A DNA stretch of 5,809 nt from Bacteroidetes bacterium 4572_114 (GTDB taxonomy: Bacteria; Bacteroidota; Bacteroidia; Bacteroidales; 4484-276). Shown piece after piece: positions 5,743 to 5,809 of the stretch (within the stretch, counting starts at the first letter, position 1; each line of letters opens with the position of its first letter). Made by a program: the position numbers and the translations under genes. The notes below the pieces were generated by a model. The model was given only the letters and a program-made list of their open reading frames with translations. It did not search any database and had not been told where the DNA came from. The stretch covers positions 1 through 5,809 of the forward strand of contig NIVA01000150.1 of assembly GCA_002254335.1 (NCBI GenBank), written 5' to 3'.

Positions 5743-5808
5743 TTATTGGGAAAGTAAAAACCGGTCAAAATTTTCCGCGTTCACTATTTCATACTCCGAA
5801 TTAGGGTA
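5743..5808 (-). CDS. 3' end of an unidentified gene entering from the right edge (partial)
   Basis: On the minus strand one frame is open from the window edge for 21 codons to TAA 5743-5745. It starts YPNSEYEIVNAENF and ends FLLSQ; the other two minus frames stop within the first 33 bases. The residue mix is protein-like, and it is in the same direction as the 104-aa gene, whose ATG follows 61 bp later. The fragment is too short to identify and could be a chance open frame. Confidence 0.45.
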   Translation of the reverse strand, partial: YPNSEYEIVNAENFDRFLLSQ

Positions 5809-5809
5809 A

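Noticed and set aside
5726..5809. 27-codon plus-strand ORF from ATG 5726 to TAA 5807-5809
   Set aside because: It is very short, lies antisense to the partial minus-strand tail, and has no supporting promoter or recognisable product.

Overview
The window looks like chromosomal DNA from a Bacteroidota member. The evidence is a long eukaryote-like (type 2) isoleucyl-tRNA synthetase with a GIHH signature, a DksA/TraR-family protein with the phylum's degenerate zinc finger (YGICRVTGKLI), an LspA with GNILDSAFYG and enlarged loops, a TAnnTTTG-type promoter box, and no Shine-Dalgarno sequences before the genes. The AT-rich intergenic DNA interrupted by GC-rich heptamer arrays would fit a Marinilabiliales-like genome, but that lower-rank placement is only an impression.

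Layout, left to right. Positions 2-136 hold the 3' end of an unrecognised plus-strand gene. It converges on the minus-strand genes, and a perfect 33-bp palindrome (158-190) between them is the obvious bidirectional terminator. The minus-strand block reads, in transcription order from the right edge: a gene tail (5808-5743), a 104-aa protein of unknown function (5681-5367), a 342-bp spacer with tandem-repeat arrays and the ileS promoter, ileS (5024-1587), a dksA-like gene (1541-1122), a 213-bp spacer with a GC-rich repeat fragment and a short heptamer array, and lspA (908-222).

Functionally, ileS-dksA-lspA is a housekeeping cluster. IleRS charges tRNA-Ile, DksA-family proteins act with (p)ppGpp on RNA polymerase when charging fails, and LspA matures lipoproteins. 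ileS and the dksA-like gene are 45 bp apart and probably co-transcribed. lspA may be read through from upstream; it starts at TTG.

I see no undescribed multi-gene system. The most interesting points are (1) the swapped GIHH signature in IleRS, linked to extreme mupirocin resistance, and (2) a family of 7-bp tandem repeats in two spacers. The larger set contains a strand-polarity switch, a higher-order 14-bp unit, and a repeat edge that supplies the stop codon and last residues of the 104-aa protein.
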